64,000 nucleotides of DNA from contig JAYKKT010000061.1 in NCBI GenBank assembly GCA_036023115.1, positions 13,847,001 through 13,911,000 of the forward strand. The letters are read 5' to 3'. A program made the position numbers and the translations under genes. Shown piece by piece: positions 21,620-34,452 of this stretch (position 1 is its first letter; each line of letters opens with the position of its first letter). The DNA comes from Brasenia schreberi. Taxonomy: Eukaryota; Streptophyta; Magnoliopsida; Nymphaeales; Cabombaceae. Under the pieces are notes generated by a model, which saw only the letters and a list, made by a program, of their open reading frames with translations, searched no databases and was not told the origin of the DNA.

Positions 21620-24600
21620 TGTAAACACCCCGAAATTCCACGAACTTCTCAAATAAACCTGGTTTTGTAAAAGCAGCCCCAAAGGGCTATTTTGAGTCTG
21701 GAAACCCAGGAGCCTTCCAAACAAACCCTGTACATATGTTTAAACTATATATGTTTTAAAATATGTATAATATAGTTTTAAAACCTTTTTAAAATACGTT
21801 TTGAAACCCCACAAAGCGACTTGGCCTAATGAAAGCAGGACCAGAAGAGCAAAAGAGAGCCCGGAACCGGAGCACATGTCGAGCCCAACACAGCAACTCT
21901 CGTGTTAGATTCATCCCCAGGATCTCGAACGTCCAAGCCCCTGTTATCAACAAATCATCTCCGAAAGGTGAAAACATAAACGAACGACAATGTTGGCGAA
22001 GACCCAACGCAACACGGAGTACTGATGCTGTCAGGCCCTGCACAAACCGTTCGTTTCGAACATACCCTGAAGGAGTCAGAATTCAGTTTTGGATTGGATC
22101 TGGACCATATATATCCAGATCCCAATCCAAACGTATATGTAGATTTGGATTTGGATTTGGATCTAAAGATCCAATCCAATATCCACATCCATGGCCCACA
22201 TCACCTTCTCATAAATGGAGGTGGGGCCCACTTGAAATTCACGTGGGATCTTGGGCATGAGAGAGAATGGGGAGGATAAGATTTGAGGGAAATGTATTAA
22301 GCTTGACTTATGTGTCAAGTTTTGGGTTAATCATGTGGGTTAGCCTAATTAGTGTGGGTTTAAGCTTGTATGAACCTACGCCTAACCTAGGGTTGCACCA
22401 ACATGATGTAATGAAGTCCATGGGTCATGCAAAGGGATGCTCCTAACCCAATCCCAAGCTAAACCCCCTAATCCTAGGCATTTCCCTAATCTCGGCCTAA
22501 TCCTAACCTAATCACCTAACCTACTTCCCTAATCACCTAACCCACCTTCCTAATCCTTCCCTAAACCTAGCCTAATTCCCCTAATCCTAGCCTAAACACC
22601 TAACCCACCTCACTAAACCTCACCCTAAAACCAACCCACCTAGCTAAGCCCTAAACCTCTAAACTACCCCACCTAAAACCCTAGCACACCATATCCCGAA
22701 AACCACCTACCCTAAATATCTGGCCCACCTTATCCCCAAACCATCACCACCTAACCACTAAACCATCCTCCCAAAACCAGCCCCAATCGACCCACCCAAA
22801 TCCTATAAACCCCCCCCCTAGTGGGCAGGTTTTTCAACTCCTTTTGGGCCAGCCGAGCCCCCTCTCCTTTCTCATCCCTTGCTCTCTTCTCTCACCTGCT
22901 CCACCTTGGAACTCCGGCCAACTCCAGTCCACGCCACCATCACCTCCCGGCCAGCTCCACTCCACGCCACCTGACTGCACCCACCTTTCACCCGGCTGCC
23001 TCTCTTGGACACCTGCCACTTCATCCTTCACCCAGCCACCCTCCGATTAGTACCCTATCCTAACACCACCCTCTCTTCACTCCCCTTCCATTCTCAACCA
23101 CCACATATCACCTTTCCTTAGTCGAACCTCCACTTCATCCAGCCGGCCACCACCTAACTACCTGCCACCATTCGGCCAGCCACAATCGACTGCACCACCC
23201 GCCGCCCTACCTTTCCCTTAGACAGCCCCCACTCCTTAGTGACACACCCTAGCTCTCATTTCTTTCCTAAGCACCCCCTAACAACCCCAACCAAGGCAGC
23301 AACACCCGCTGCACCCTTATCACCCGGCTAGCACCAAGGCGCCACACCCACTGCATCCTTGTCACCCGGCTAGCACCCCTTTGTCGCGCCCTTCCGAGGA
23401 CCTCCCTCTTGCAGCCCAAGGCGATGCTCAAGCCCAAGCTCAAGCAAGTCACCTCCGGACCAGCTATACGTAAGTGCCTAACTCAATCCTTGTTTATAGA
23501 CTTGCTTAAGCTTAATTAAATTTGATACGGGGTTGTAATAACGGAGCATTGTCTCCCCCCGCTTGTAATAACGTGGCTTGGCACACCCACACACACGTGC
23601 ACTTGAGCCTATCTCGCTCTTACTTGTACACGATTTTGAACACACACATGGGCCTAATCAGCCCTTATGATATAGACTTATTTATATAATTTAAGTTGCG
23701 TGGGGTTTTGCTTAAGTTGTGTGTGTTGTCTTTCAATTCTCGCACTCACACACATTGAGCTTTCACTCTTATTTGTAAGACCTTAGTAAGGGTCGTGCTA
23801 TTATTTCCCTTGGGTGTTTTTACTTCATGTCATGTGTGTAGCATTCCAATTATACACACACACACATTGAGCTTTCGCTCTTACTCCCAAGACCTTAGTC
23901 AAGGCCTATTGCAATTTATATTTGGGTTTAATTTCATGCCGTGTGCGTAGTACTTCAATTCTACACTCACACACATTGAGCCTTCGCTCTTACTCCCAAG
24001 ACCTTAGTTAAGGCCATATTGCAATTTATATTTGGGTTTCATTTAAGTCGTGTGAGTTGTCTTTCAATATATACACAACACCCACGCAACACGTTGGCAA
24101 CCATCGGACCCATATATATTATAAGTATTTCCCTTTCGGCTATGTCTTTAAGATTTGGGTTTTAAGGTTCAGCAGTGTGCATAGTCTTTACATATATACA
24201 CGGCACACACTTGCACAATTGAGCCTTTCCGCTCTTAAGATATAGCCATATTTCCCTTTTGCAATTTACATTCAAGTCATTTCTCTTCCGCATTGTCTTT
24301 CAATTTCAGGTTTTCCCTTTGGAGTTGTGTGAGTTTGCATTGCATATATGCCATACCATGAGTTAGGACGCATATTGCATCAAAGCAAACCCCATACTCC
24401 CGCTCAAAGTCGCCCCACTTAGGTCACGTGTTCATAACACACACCTAGTTGGCCCAAAAAGGGATAAAAAGAAAGACATAGGCACGTGCAAATCCACGTG
24501 AAATAAAAACTTGAAAATCATACAAAAACAACCCGAATCGAACACCTCAAACATTTTTGTAGGTTCTCATATTCAAAACTCGATTTTCTAAGCGTACAGA

Positions 24601-24807
24601 CTGACCCTTGCGCATCGGTGCAAGAAGGTCTGCGACGAAAAGAGCCTGCTTGCTCACAGTCGCCACGTTAGGAGTCAGATTTCAAAATATCTCTTCGCTA
24701 GCTTAAGCAAGCTAGCTGGCACGCCCTTTTGCTTACATAGGACTTAGACACACGAAAAGATTCGCTTCAAGCCTAAGAACCAGAAGCGGGAACTTTCTGC
24801 GTCTACA
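21620..24807 (+). repeat. Element B 3' LTR
   Basis: Same organisation as the 5' LTR, 92 bp shorter. It retains CGTAAGTGCC (about 23469), the TTGTAATAA block (23533-23571) and the repeat array. It lacks the ACCTTTCCCTTAGACAGCCCC tandem duplication of the 5' copy. It ends GTCTACA followed by AAAGT. Confidence 0.95.
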
Positions 24808-25510
24808 AAAGTCAAGCCCACCAACTTTCTCACTCATACTTTATCACCCCATTTCTCTCTCTACCCAAGCTTTTCACGTGAAATCTCTGTTAGCCCCACC
24901 TCCATTTATGAGAAGGTGATATGGGCCATGGATGTGGATATTGGATTTGGATCTTTGGATCCAAATCCAAATCCAAATCATGATGTGTGTTTGGGTTTGG
25001 ATCTAGATATATATGATCCAGATCCGACCCAAATCTGATTTTCTGACTCCTTCATGGCGTTTTGAAACGGACGGTTTGTGCGGGGCTTGACTGCATCAAT
25101 ACTCCGTCTTGCGTTGGGTCTTCGCCAACATTGTCGTTCGCTCTTCTTCTCACCTTCCGGAGATCATTCTTAACAAATTTGTTGATATCAGGGGCTTAGA
25201 TGTCCGAGAATCTAGGGATGATTTTGATACGAGAGTTGATGTGCCAGGCTTGAAATATGCTCTGGATCCGGGCTCTCTTTTGCTTCTTCGGTCCTGCTTT
25301 CATCAGGCCAAGCTGCTTTTTGGGGTTTCAAAAACTCCTTTTTAAGGTTTTAAAACTGTATGTATATATTTTTAAAATATATATGGTTTTAACAAATGTA
25401 CAAGGTTATCTGGAAGGCTCCTAGGTTTCCAAACTCAAAATAGCCCTTTGGAGCTGTTTTTGTAAAACCAGGTATATTTGAGAAAATCATGGGATTTTAG
25501 GGTGTTCACA
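24808..25510 (-). repeat. Element A 5' LTR, proximal (U3) part
   Basis: It resumes after the AAAGT duplication and reads to TGTTCACA at 25510, the start of the LTR on the minus strand (TGTGAACACC, one change from TGTAAACACC). It contains the ATCCAAA/TTTGGAT array (24930-25035), CATAAATGG TATA-like sequence (rc of about 24903-24912) and the palindrome TTCACGTGAA (24873-24882). Confidence 0.92.
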
Positions 25511-26580
25511 ACACATCCTAACATGGTCATGATAATTCTGCTTTAGAGTGGACCAAAAGTAACCAGCTCTAAGTATTTTCATTGCCATCATGTTTGCATT
25601 TACATGCCCTCCACATTCTCCATCGTGGAATTCATGCATTATCATCCTAGCCTCTTCAAGGTCGACACACCTCAATAAGATGCCAGGAAAACTCTTTTTA
25701 TAAAGAATCCCTCCCAAAATCATGTATCGGGTTGAAATCTTTCGAAGGAAAGCTTTGTCTTTAGACGAAGCAAATTCTGAAAATCCTCTGTTTTCTAAGA
25801 AATCTTTAATGTCTTTAAACCAGGGTTTTTTAGTAGAAGTTGTGTTGTTTTGGCAAATCTCCAAATCGTGTGTGGATAGAGTGGGTGAGTGCCATATGTC
25901 TAAGGATCGAGTTCCCAAGGTGGGATCGACCCTTAGGGCTGAGCCCAAGAATGAGAGGGCATCGGCTATGCCATTGTCCTCTCTTCCTACGTGTGTAAGT
26001 GTACACGATTGGAATGAATCGACCAGCTTGGTGGCCAATTCGTGGTATGGAAGAAATTTTTCATTTTTGACATGCCAAATTTTTAATACTTGGTTTATGA
26101 CAAGTAAAGAGTCTCCAAAGACTTCAATGCATGATGCCCCTAGAGTTTTCAAGATTTTCAAGCCTTGTATGAGTGTTTCATACTCAGCTGTATTGTTGGA
26201 ACATTCGAAATCTAGGCGAATAGCAATGGGAATTTCTCCCTTTTCAAGGGATATGAGGATGATTCCTACCCCAGCCCCTTTTTTGTTTCGTGCCCCATCG
26301 AAGTGCATCTTCCACACTTGGTTTTCACTTGAGCAATTTGATAGAATATGGTTTTGAAATTGGTTTTGAAAGATGCCTTTGTTGGGCATTTTATCAAGTG
26401 TGGGATATGAATCTTCTAAAGAGAAGTCAGCCACAGAGTCAGCTAGGGCTCGCCCCTTAATGGAGGTTTGATGGTGGAATTTCAGGTCATACTCCATCAA
26501 GAGGAGTTGCCATTTACCCAGCCTACCCGTGAGAATAGGTTTTTCAAACAAATGCTTGATTGGATCAAGCCTAGACACTA
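25511..26580 (-). pseudogene. pol: Element C RNase H and integrase zinc finger, cut by element A
   Basis: The open frame up to 26578 covers SRLDPIKHLF, the second RNase H (MHFDGARNKKG, AEYETL, FGDSLLV, GIADAL) and the start of integrase (HEFHDGECGGH ... HVRMC). It is broken exactly inside the CXXC half of the zinc site by the LTR end of element A at 25510. The remaining integrase must lie left of the window. Confidence 0.92.
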
Positions 26581-27742
26581 TCCAAATCTCGTGATCTAGG
26601 AAGTAATGTCGAAATTTCTAGCAGGCTCATACCTAGGCCAAGCACGTCTTCTCCATGGCTTGATAGCTTCTTTTATAAGAAAATAGAGTTTTCGAAATAT
26701 AGTAGATGGCATACTCTTTATAGGTATCATCCTCATATTGAGCTAATAAGGCACCCAAAGCATTTGCATGCACAGAAATATAAAGCAAAAGAGGTTTTCC
26801 ATGCTTTGGAGGGTTTAAAACAGGAGGATTAACCAAATACGCTTTTAATCTTTCGAAAGCTTTTTGGCAATCGTCGTCCCACACAAATTTCACCCCTTTT
26901 CTCAAAAGTTTGTTAAAAGGTTCACATCTTATAGCGAATTTTGAGATAAACCTTCTAATTGATTGGAGCCGACCTTGGAGGCTTCGAATTTGAGTTAAAT
27001 TGGAGGGTAGAGGCATATCTATGATGGCTCGACACTTAGAGGGGTCGACTTCAATGCCCCTTTGGCTTACCATAAAACCTAAAAGCTTGCTAGATTCTGC
27101 TCCGAAGACACACTTTTGAGGGTTTAGTTTCACTTTGTAAAGTCCCAATCTTTCAAAAACTTTTTGTCGAGATTCGATGTGGGTATCTCGGGTTTTTTAT
27201 TTTACCAAGAGATCATCCACATACACTTCTAAGAGCTCATGAATTTGATCGTGAAAAATCGTAGTCATGGCTCTTTGGTATGTGGCACCGGCATTTTTCA
27301 AACCAAAGGGCATGACTGTATAGTAGTACGTGCCCCAAGGTGTGGTAAAAGCAGTTTTAGCCTGGTCTCTTCGGGCAAATTTGATTTGATTATAACCCGA
27401 GTAGCCATCCATAAAGGAAAACATTTCATGATTTGCAGTACTATCGACTATCAAATCAATATTTGGTAAAGGGAAGTTATCCTTTGGCATGGCTTTCTTC
27501 AAATTTCTGAAATCAATGCAAATTCGAATTTGACCATTGGATTTTCAAACTACAACAATGTTTGAAAGCCAATCAGAATACGCAGTGGGTTTTATAAAAC
27601 CAGCTTTAAGCAGATCTTCTAAACCCTCTTTTACTTGAGAATGGACATTCGGATGAATCTTTCTAAGCTTTTGTTTTATGGGTTTCGAATATGAATCTAG
27701 GGGAAGACAATGCTCTACCACTTTTGGGTCTATACCTGGCAT
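26581..27742 (-). pseudogene. pol: Element C reverse transcriptase
   Basis: Three open segments, 27545-27742, 27197-27502 and 26633-27148, together cover RT. They include FMDGYSGYNQ and YVDDLL, then MVSQRGIEVDPSKC, thumb and connection sequences. Stops lie after YVDDLLVK and in the stretch homologous to LALVWAYQKFR (TAG, TGA, TAG). Short frame disturbances are also present. It is clearly inactive. Confidence 0.9.
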
Positions 27743-28396
27743 GTCTTCGTAAGTTCATGCAAACAAATCGATATAGGTTTTCAAGAATGTTATGAATGAT
27801 GCTTTTTCATGCTCATGCAAACATGCGCCTATCTTAATGTGTTTAGGTTTTGACTCACTCCCTAAGTTGATTTCTATGAAATCCTCTCCTACAGAATTCG
27901 AAGGTTTTTCCAAATCAAGAATTTTGTTAAACTCGGGAAGCTCGGAGGTTTTATCCTCCCCAGTGAGAAGGGGATCCTCCTCCATGCTTTGATCATTCTC
28001 AAGAATTCTAAATCCTAGGGAATTTGGATTTGATGCATGGTTTTTGCAAACACCTGGTTTTGGTTTTGGAATTTCTATAGATTTTGAAGACTTGAGTCCT
28101 TTTATGAAGACGATTTTTTCTTCAAAATCCTTGGTTTTTTCCAAATTTTTACCAAGAGCTGGTATATACATGATTTTGTTTTTGGAATTTTCCAGTTTTT
28201 TGATTTTTTTGGTTTTTTGCAAAGGAAACATATTTGGAGAAATACAAACTACAGCTTTTTTGGATTTTTCGCAAATTTCTAATGTTTTTGGATTTTGAGA
28301 TTTTTCCATTTGTTTTTGGATTTTGAAAATTTGTAAATTTTTTAGATTTTTGGTTAAGGAGGGATCTTCCATCATACCTACAAAGGAAAACGCCAT
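27743..28396 (-). pseudogene. pol: Element C spacer between protease and RT
   Basis: An open frame of 213 residues holds MMEDP, a Lys/Asn-rich segment, the VVCISPN and IMYIPALGK blocks, the acidic linker (SELPEFNKILDLEKPSN) and the RT-proximal KIGACLHEHEKASF. It ends at a stop right after TYIDLFA. It lies in the same frame as the upstream gag-protease frame, separated only by the TAA at 28400-28402. Confidence 0.85.
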
Positions 28397-28399
28397 GAA

Positions 28400-29300
28400 T
28401 TAGACTCTAAATAAGAGGTCTAAATCATATGTTTCTGTTTCAATAGGTTTCAGGGCACCCTTGACCCAAGTGGTCACAGGTGGTGGTTCTGGGGGTATGG
28501 AAGGGATATATCTTTTCCCATACCTACTTGGGTTTGCATTTGGTATTATGAGCTCGAGGCAACCTTGGTTTTGAGTCCCTAGTTTTTGGTAGGGCATGTA
28601 ACCCATGTTTAATAGCATGTTCCAAGGCTTTTTTAGTTTTGCAAATTCTTTATATAAAGGGTGGCCTTGGAACTTGCTATCGTCCATGTCATGCTTGAAT
28701 GGTTTTTTATTTAGGGACTTTGGAAATAGTTGGCACTTGGTCTTTCCTAGGATCATTATGGTTTTGGGCAAGCAAGCTTTGGGTTTCCCCTTAATATATA
28801 GGATTTTCCTAGGTTTTGGAGCACGATCTTGGGCGTTTCGACCAAAGGTTTCCCAAGGTTGTCCTCATAGGCTTGGTGACCTGATAAGCAAGGAAAGTTT
28901 TGTATTCCCTGAAGCTGAGGATGGTTTTCTCCTAGAATTACCATAATTTGGTTTTCATAGGGGATTTTCATGTACCTGTGGAAGGTGGATGGCATAGCTC
29001 GCACGCTATGTATCTGTGGTCTTCCAAGCAGTAGATTGTAATGGGGGTGTATGTCTAAGACATGGAACACCCCTGCGTGGGCTATACCCCCTATTCTATG
29101 GGTAACTCTACAGCTCCCAAAGGTCTAGATGCATTTTCATTGTATTCAGTAATTATGATGGGACTTGGGTTCACGGAAGTCAAGGTGACTCCGATTTGAC
29201 ATGCCATGTGGAGCGAAAGGATGTTTGAGACCTCCTCCCCCATCAACTAAGCATTTCTTGAGAGGATAGTGATTCAATACTACCTCAATATGCAAAGCTT
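28400..29300 (-). pseudogene. pol: Element C protease region
   Basis: The frames 28400-28771 and 28756-29070 give the downstream protease part (VFHVLDIHPHYNLLLGRPQIH) and the tail ending PPPVTTWVKGALKP ... DLLFRV at TAA 28400-28402. The active-site loop KCLVDGGGGL is at about 29235-29265, followed by a frameshift. The same natural-looking end LLFRV-stop occurs in element D. Confidence 0.85.
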
Positions 29301-31268
29301 GGTTGTGGGTTTCATACGGTCTTTCTATCTCGTCTTTCGAGAACACGATTGGTGTCTTTGCACAGATAGGTACCACTTGAAATGACAAGGACACAGGAGT
29401 TATATTTGAGTTAACTTTGGCTCTCTCTAAGATCTGTTCTAAAACAAGCCTATGCCTAGGTGAGGTTTGTATCAGTTCTAGGATGGACATATTTATTAGG
29501 ATCTTGGAAAGATGATTTTCAAAATCATATAAGGTTAAAACATTTTGACCTTTGTCCATTTTTTGCGAAACCTTAGGAATGCATGCTTTTGAAGGGCCAG
29601 GGACACTGACCACTTTTTTAGCAATTTTTTCTAAGTGTTGGGGTTGATAGATCCTCCCGGACCTGGTCACTTCCCCTACACTTTGCATAAGGCTCATTCC
29701 TATTGTGGCTCTATTTGAGTGTTTTGGAGCACCTCGAAATTCTAGAATGGTTCTAACCTGGGGCAGGACTCTAAGTGTTCCTCGGATTACTACTTGGGTG
29801 TTTTTCTTACAAATGATGAGAGATGATGCACAAGTAGTAAAACCAGAATGTGATGGATAAACTAAACTTTTCAAAGTCAAGAAAGCACATACCTCCTTTC
29901 CCTTCCCACTAGTGCTTACGTGATTGGGGAAGGGTTCTTTAAATATGACTTGAGCAGGCTCTGGTTCCTCAGTGACCTGCAGCCAACCCTACTCTATCAA
30001 GTTCTCAATTTTATTTAGAAGGGAGAAACATTGGTTTGTATCTTAGCCCCTGAGCTGATGATACTTGCAAAAATGGTTCAAAAATCTCCCCTTTGAAGGG
30101 GTTCCCTCGGGAATTTCGGGGAGTGTGATAAACCCTTGGGCGAGAAGGAGGTCAAGGACCTCTGAGACAGGTTGCCCTAGTGGGGTATACTCCCATTTTT
30201 CAAAAGTTTTTTGTAACTTTTTTCATTTTTTGATTCAAACTTTTTTGAAGTGCTCGCTGGGCTGGGATCCACTCGGACATTTGCAACTTTTTGGGGTTTT
30301 GCCCCTTTGTCCATAGTGGGTAACCCGTAAGTTACAGGTTTTTCCAAACGTGATTTTGGCAAAATATTTCCTTTCCATAGGTGATCGTAGACTCCCTTTT
30401 TCAGATTTGTTTCAAAGAGGGAAGCTTTCTTGATCAACTTATGGAAAGTTGAGATTTCGTGCAAAGAGAGAAGAGTTTTCAATTCGTTTTTAAAATTATC
30501 GAGAATAAGCATTACGGTGCATCCTTCGGAAATAGGCTCTCTTACTTGCCCGAGGAGGGACCTCCAATGAATGATGAATGCGTGTACATCCTCGTTCGAA
30601 GCTTGCTTCGTATCCCTCAAAGTGTTTAAAGTTGGCGTTACTTCTACATTTTGTGAAAATCTTGGAATAAAGCAGTTCGCTAACTCTTCAAAAGTCGCGA
30701 ACTAGCTTAAATCGTAGGAAGCAAGCCATTTTGAAGCAGTACCTTTGAGGGAAAGGGGAAACCAATATATCCACTTGGTCGAGTCCTTTTTCTTTTTATG
30801 GGCTCGAAGGGAAAAGAGTTACAAGTGGGATCTAGGATCCCCCGTGCCATCGTACCGATCAAAGTTTAGTATCTCGTTGTCACTGTCTGTTTCGTAATCC
30901 AAAGGAAGGAAATCAGACAGAGCGTACATTCTCTTTTCTTTATTTTACCCTTTTAGCAGCTGCTGCAGGGCTTCTCGGTCCTTGTGTGTGAAGGACTCGT
31001 GATATTGGTTTCCCTCCATTACAGAGGTTTCCTTAGGCTTTCTAGACTTGTTAAATTTTTTCTTAGCTTTTGCCGGTTCGCCATTAGACGAACAGGAATC
31101 AGTTGTCGTTGCCTCTTGGCTAAGTGCAGCGATCTTTGCTTCGAAGTCTTTTCGTAAGTCTTCAATCTCCTCTCTTTTGTTTTTGAAATTTTTTGAAAAT
31201 TTTTTGGAATGGGAACTTGATGAGCGCGAGATGCGGCTAGACACTTCATTGGAGTTTGAACTCGACAT
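29301..31268 (-). pseudogene. gag: Element C gag and gag-protease linker
   Basis: The probable start ATG is at 31268 (MSSSNSNEVSS). The N-terminal block GNQYHESFTHKDREALQQLLKG ends at TAA 30945-30947, a CAA in sister copies. The central part (30177-30620) has REPISEGCTVMLILDNFKNELKTLLSLHEIS, and the linker (29146-29880) carries EVTRSGRIYQPQ and SILELIQTSPRHRLVLEQIL. Several frameshifts separate these segments. Confidence 0.85.
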
Positions 31269-31411
31269 GACTCCGATCCTTTGTTTTTGAAAATCAACTA
31301 TAAAATGCAAAAAGGCAAAGAGTTAAATACCTTTCTTAGAAAAAATTTAAGAGTTTTGTTTGTTTGATCTATGTTTTCTCAAGAGTCGAGTCCCACCGGG
31401 CATGCCAAATC
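31269..31411 (-). promoter_or_regulatory. Element C leader with primer-binding site
   Basis: TGGCATGCCCGGTGGGAC on the minus strand (31390-31407), 4 nt from the LTR terminus at 31412, matches the primer-binding sites of A and B. Short leader to the gag start. Confidence 0.85.
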
Positions 31412-34400
31412 TGTAAAAAACGAAAATTCTCACTTCTGGCTTTTGAGGCCTAAAATGAACCTTCTCAAGTTTACGTTGCTTTTAAAGGGCGTGCCAGCTA
31501 GTTTGCTCAAGCTAGTAAAGTTTTTGAGATATCTGACGTTTCAAAGGCAATTGTGAGCAAGCGGGATCTTTTTGCTTTAAACCTTCTTGAACCGGTGCTC
31601 AAGTGTCACTTTAAGCGCTTAGAAAACCTTTGATCTTTTAAATAAACGTATACTTTTGAAAGAAAAGTAAGTGTTTCAATGATTGTATGCCTAAATTGCA
31701 ATTTTTATTACGGGGGTTCTACGATTCCAAGTTTCTCGAGTTTTAGCTATTTAGGTCGTATGTGTGTGCTTCAAGTGGCCTAATTTTAGCGAGTTTTGAG
31801 CATAGATTCGGGGTTTCCTCTTTGAAAACATGTGAATGCAAGGATGCACGAATACTTTTCGGGTTTAAAATGATGATGTGAGCTAAGCTTAAATTGAAAC
31901 CAACTCACACACACAACTTAATGTAAATACCCGAATGGAAGTGCAACTCACGCAACTTTAAGGGAAATACCCGAACTTTGAAGGCAACTCACACGACTTG
32001 AATGTAAATTACAGAATTGAAATATACTTATATCTTAAGAGCGGAAAGGCTCAATGCACGCGTGTGTGTAGTGTAAAATTTAAATGATGAGTGAGTGCTC
32101 TTGGTGTGTAAATGGAAAGACAACTCACACAACTGGAATTGAACCACCCGAAAATGTAAGTGTGTACACGACTTGAATGTAAAACTCACATAGCTTGAAA
32201 GTATATAAATACACTATATCTTATGAGCAACAAAGGCCCAAAAGGTGCGTGAGAGTGTAAAGCAAGTGCTCGAGTACTTTTGTGTGTAAGTGTGGAAACT
32301 TAAATGACAAATTCACACAGCTTTAATGTAAAACCCACGCAACTGGAAAATATAGAAGTATGCTATATCTTATGAGCAACAAAGGCTCAAAAGGTGCGTG
32401 AGAGTGTGGAGCAAGTGCTCAAGTACTTCTTGGGTGCGAGTGTGAAATTTAAATGACAAACTCACACGACATGAATGTAACAACCCAAATTGAATTGCAA
32501 CTCACACGGCTTTCACTAAAGTCTTTAGCTTAAGAGCAAAGGCTCAATGTGTGTGCAATAGTGTGCAATTAAGAGCAGAAAGGCTCAAGTGCACGTGGGT
32601 GTCTTGTGTACGTTTAAGAGCAATATGGCTCAAGTGTACGCGTGTTTTCGTGTATCAAGCACCAATATTACATTTCGGGAGGAGACTACGCTCCATTATT
32701 ACAACCCCGTATCAAATTGAATTGAATTTTAAAGGAGTAAGGTAAAAACCGAATTTAAACACTTACAAGTGGACGGCTTTTCCTCTCAATCGTGCTTGGG
32801 CTTTTGTCCACCTTGGCAGCCAAGAGACGGGTCTCCCTAGGTGGGCTCTTGGATGTGAGTTTGATCTTGGGGTACAGTCGGGTTTTTAGACTTAGGAAGG
32901 GCTTTGGTTCGGTTGGATGTAGGGTTGTTGGCTAAGGTAGGGTCTTAGGTTTGGGCTGGCTAAGGCAAGTCACGGCCTAAGTGGGGTGGTCCTACTTGAC
33001 ACTAGGGAGACAAGATGCGGCTGGCCTAGATCTTGGCTAAGGTAAGTGGTGTGGCAGGTAAGGGTGTGGGTGCTAAGGTGGCCAGGTGCTGGAGCTAGGC
33101 GGGTGCTGGGATGCGGGAAGGTGGCACGCAGGACAGGCTGGGGTTCAGCAGGCGTTGGGGCACTGGGTGCGAAAGGTAGTAGAGTGGGGCGCTAGGCGCA
33201 ATGGGTGCTTGAGGGTAGTGTGGCGCTAGGTGCGCCGGGAGTTGGAAGGTGGCAAGTGTGTGGTCACGGTAGGAAAGTGATGGGGGATGGTGTCGGCTGG
33301 GTTTAGGGAGAGTGGTAGGCGGTGAGGGAGCTGTGTGTTGCAAGGTGGTAGGTGGTGAGGGTCACGGCTGGGAAGGTGAGGGAGTCGGGTGCTAGGTAAC
33401 GGGCGGTAGGGTGACGCTTGGATGGGTTTAGGTGGGTTAGGGGGAAGTTTCGGTCGGTTTAGGTGAAAAGGGCTAGGTTTAGGCTAGTTTAGGGTTAGGT
33501 TTAGTGAGGTGGGTTAGGTGGTTTAGGCTAGTTTAGGGTGAGGTTGAGAGACCTACCTCTTGGAGCCGGTCCACCACGCCTTGCCCATGCTTCCACGCCC
33601 TTATGCACCCCTTCTTCAAGTTAGTGCAGCCCTTTGGTTTGAGCCTAGGTTCATACAAGGTTGGAACCCATGCCCTTGATCAAGCCCACATGACTAGCCC
33701 ACTTGAAAATATCTAGCACACCAATCTTCTCTCACCTACTTTATGCAAGCTCTCCCCAAGCCCTCTTGGATTTCACGTGAACTTGTGGGCAGCCCCTCAC
33801 CTCTATTTATAGGCAAATGAGGTGGGTCTTGGGTATGGATCTTGGATTTAGATTTTGAGATCCAAATCCGATCCAAACACTATTTGGGTTTGTATCTTGA
33901 TATTTGGGTCCAGATCCAATCCAAACTTTGTTTCTTCAGTCCTTCTTGGTGTTTCGAGAAGGACAGTTTCTACGGGCCCTGACATCATCAGTGCTCCATC
34001 TTGTGCTGGGTTTTCCCCAACTTTGTCGTCCGAACTCCTTCTAACCTTTTTGGACTTCGTTTCAACTGATTTTTGTTATTTTAGGCTTGCATTTCTGCTA
34101 TTTTGGTGGATGTTCTTGGCTTAGCATTTGATGCTCTAGGCTTGAAGTTTGCTTCTGGCCTAAGCTTTCCTTTCACCGTTTGATCCCGCTTTTATCGGGC
34201 CAAGATGACTTTTGGGCTTTTGAACCTGCTTCTGAGACTTCTTTTGATCAGGCTCCACCTGTTGGATTTGGGCTTTTATAAAATAGGGACTTGGCCCAAG
34301 CTTGAGAAATTCGCATTTTGAACGGGGTTTAAAATAGAAGTTTAAAGCTTTCGTAACTCCTGGGTTTCTGAAAACTCAAAATCTGATTTTGAAATGGATG

Positions 34401-34452
34401 TTTTAAACCAGGTATTTGGTTTTGAAAATCGTTTGATTTTGGGGTGTTTACA
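31412..34452 (-). repeat. LTR shared by element C (as 5' LTR) and a deleted element (as 3' LTR)
   Basis: The left terminus TGTAAAAAACG adjoins the primer-binding site of C. The right terminus TGTTTACA adjoins a polypurine tract and 3' noncoding domain (34453 onward), not a target site. The minus strand has TATA (TATAAATAGAGG, rc of 33801-33812), TTCACGTGAA (33772-33781), GTAAGTG (rc near 32758-32765), the conserved block (32665-32704) and GAGC/GCTC stem units (31900-32640). One LTR between two internal domains indicates unequal recombination between elements. Confidence 0.9.

Larger units (their letters stand above)
7396..24807 (+). mobile_element. Element B: complete Tat-type Ty3/gypsy retrotransposon nested in element A
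   Basis: The element has two LTRs (3280 and 3188 bp), a primer-binding site, gag, protease, a lysine-rich spacer, RT, double RNase H, integrase, a 1.2-kb 3' noncoding region and a polypurine tract. It is bounded by perfect 5-bp AAAGT duplications. A 3.2-kb inverted LTR fragment in front of RT has replaced about 264 bp of coding sequence. Nonsense mutations in gag, RNase H, integrase and near its end, and a frameshift after gag, make it inactive. The LTRs differ by scattered substitutions and indels, so the insertion is not very recent. Confidence 0.96.
1..25510 (-). mobile_element. Element A: Ty3/gypsy (Tat-type) retrotransposon, 3' end outside window, split by element B
   Basis: The minus-strand order from the right is 5' LTR (4910-7395 continuing at 24808-25510), primer-binding site, gag remnant, then RT, RNase H and integrase, with the left window edge falling just past the end of integrase. 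The protease and the gag C-terminus are missing and replaced by a 199-bp inverted LTR end. The 3' LTR must lie to the left of base 1. The LTR start (TGTGAACACC on the minus strand) abuts the integrase zinc-finger codons of element C at 25510/25511, so A inserted into C. The copy is non-autonomous: it has no protease, an early stop in gag, a stop before the last integrase catalytic residue, and a frameshift further on. Confidence 0.9.
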
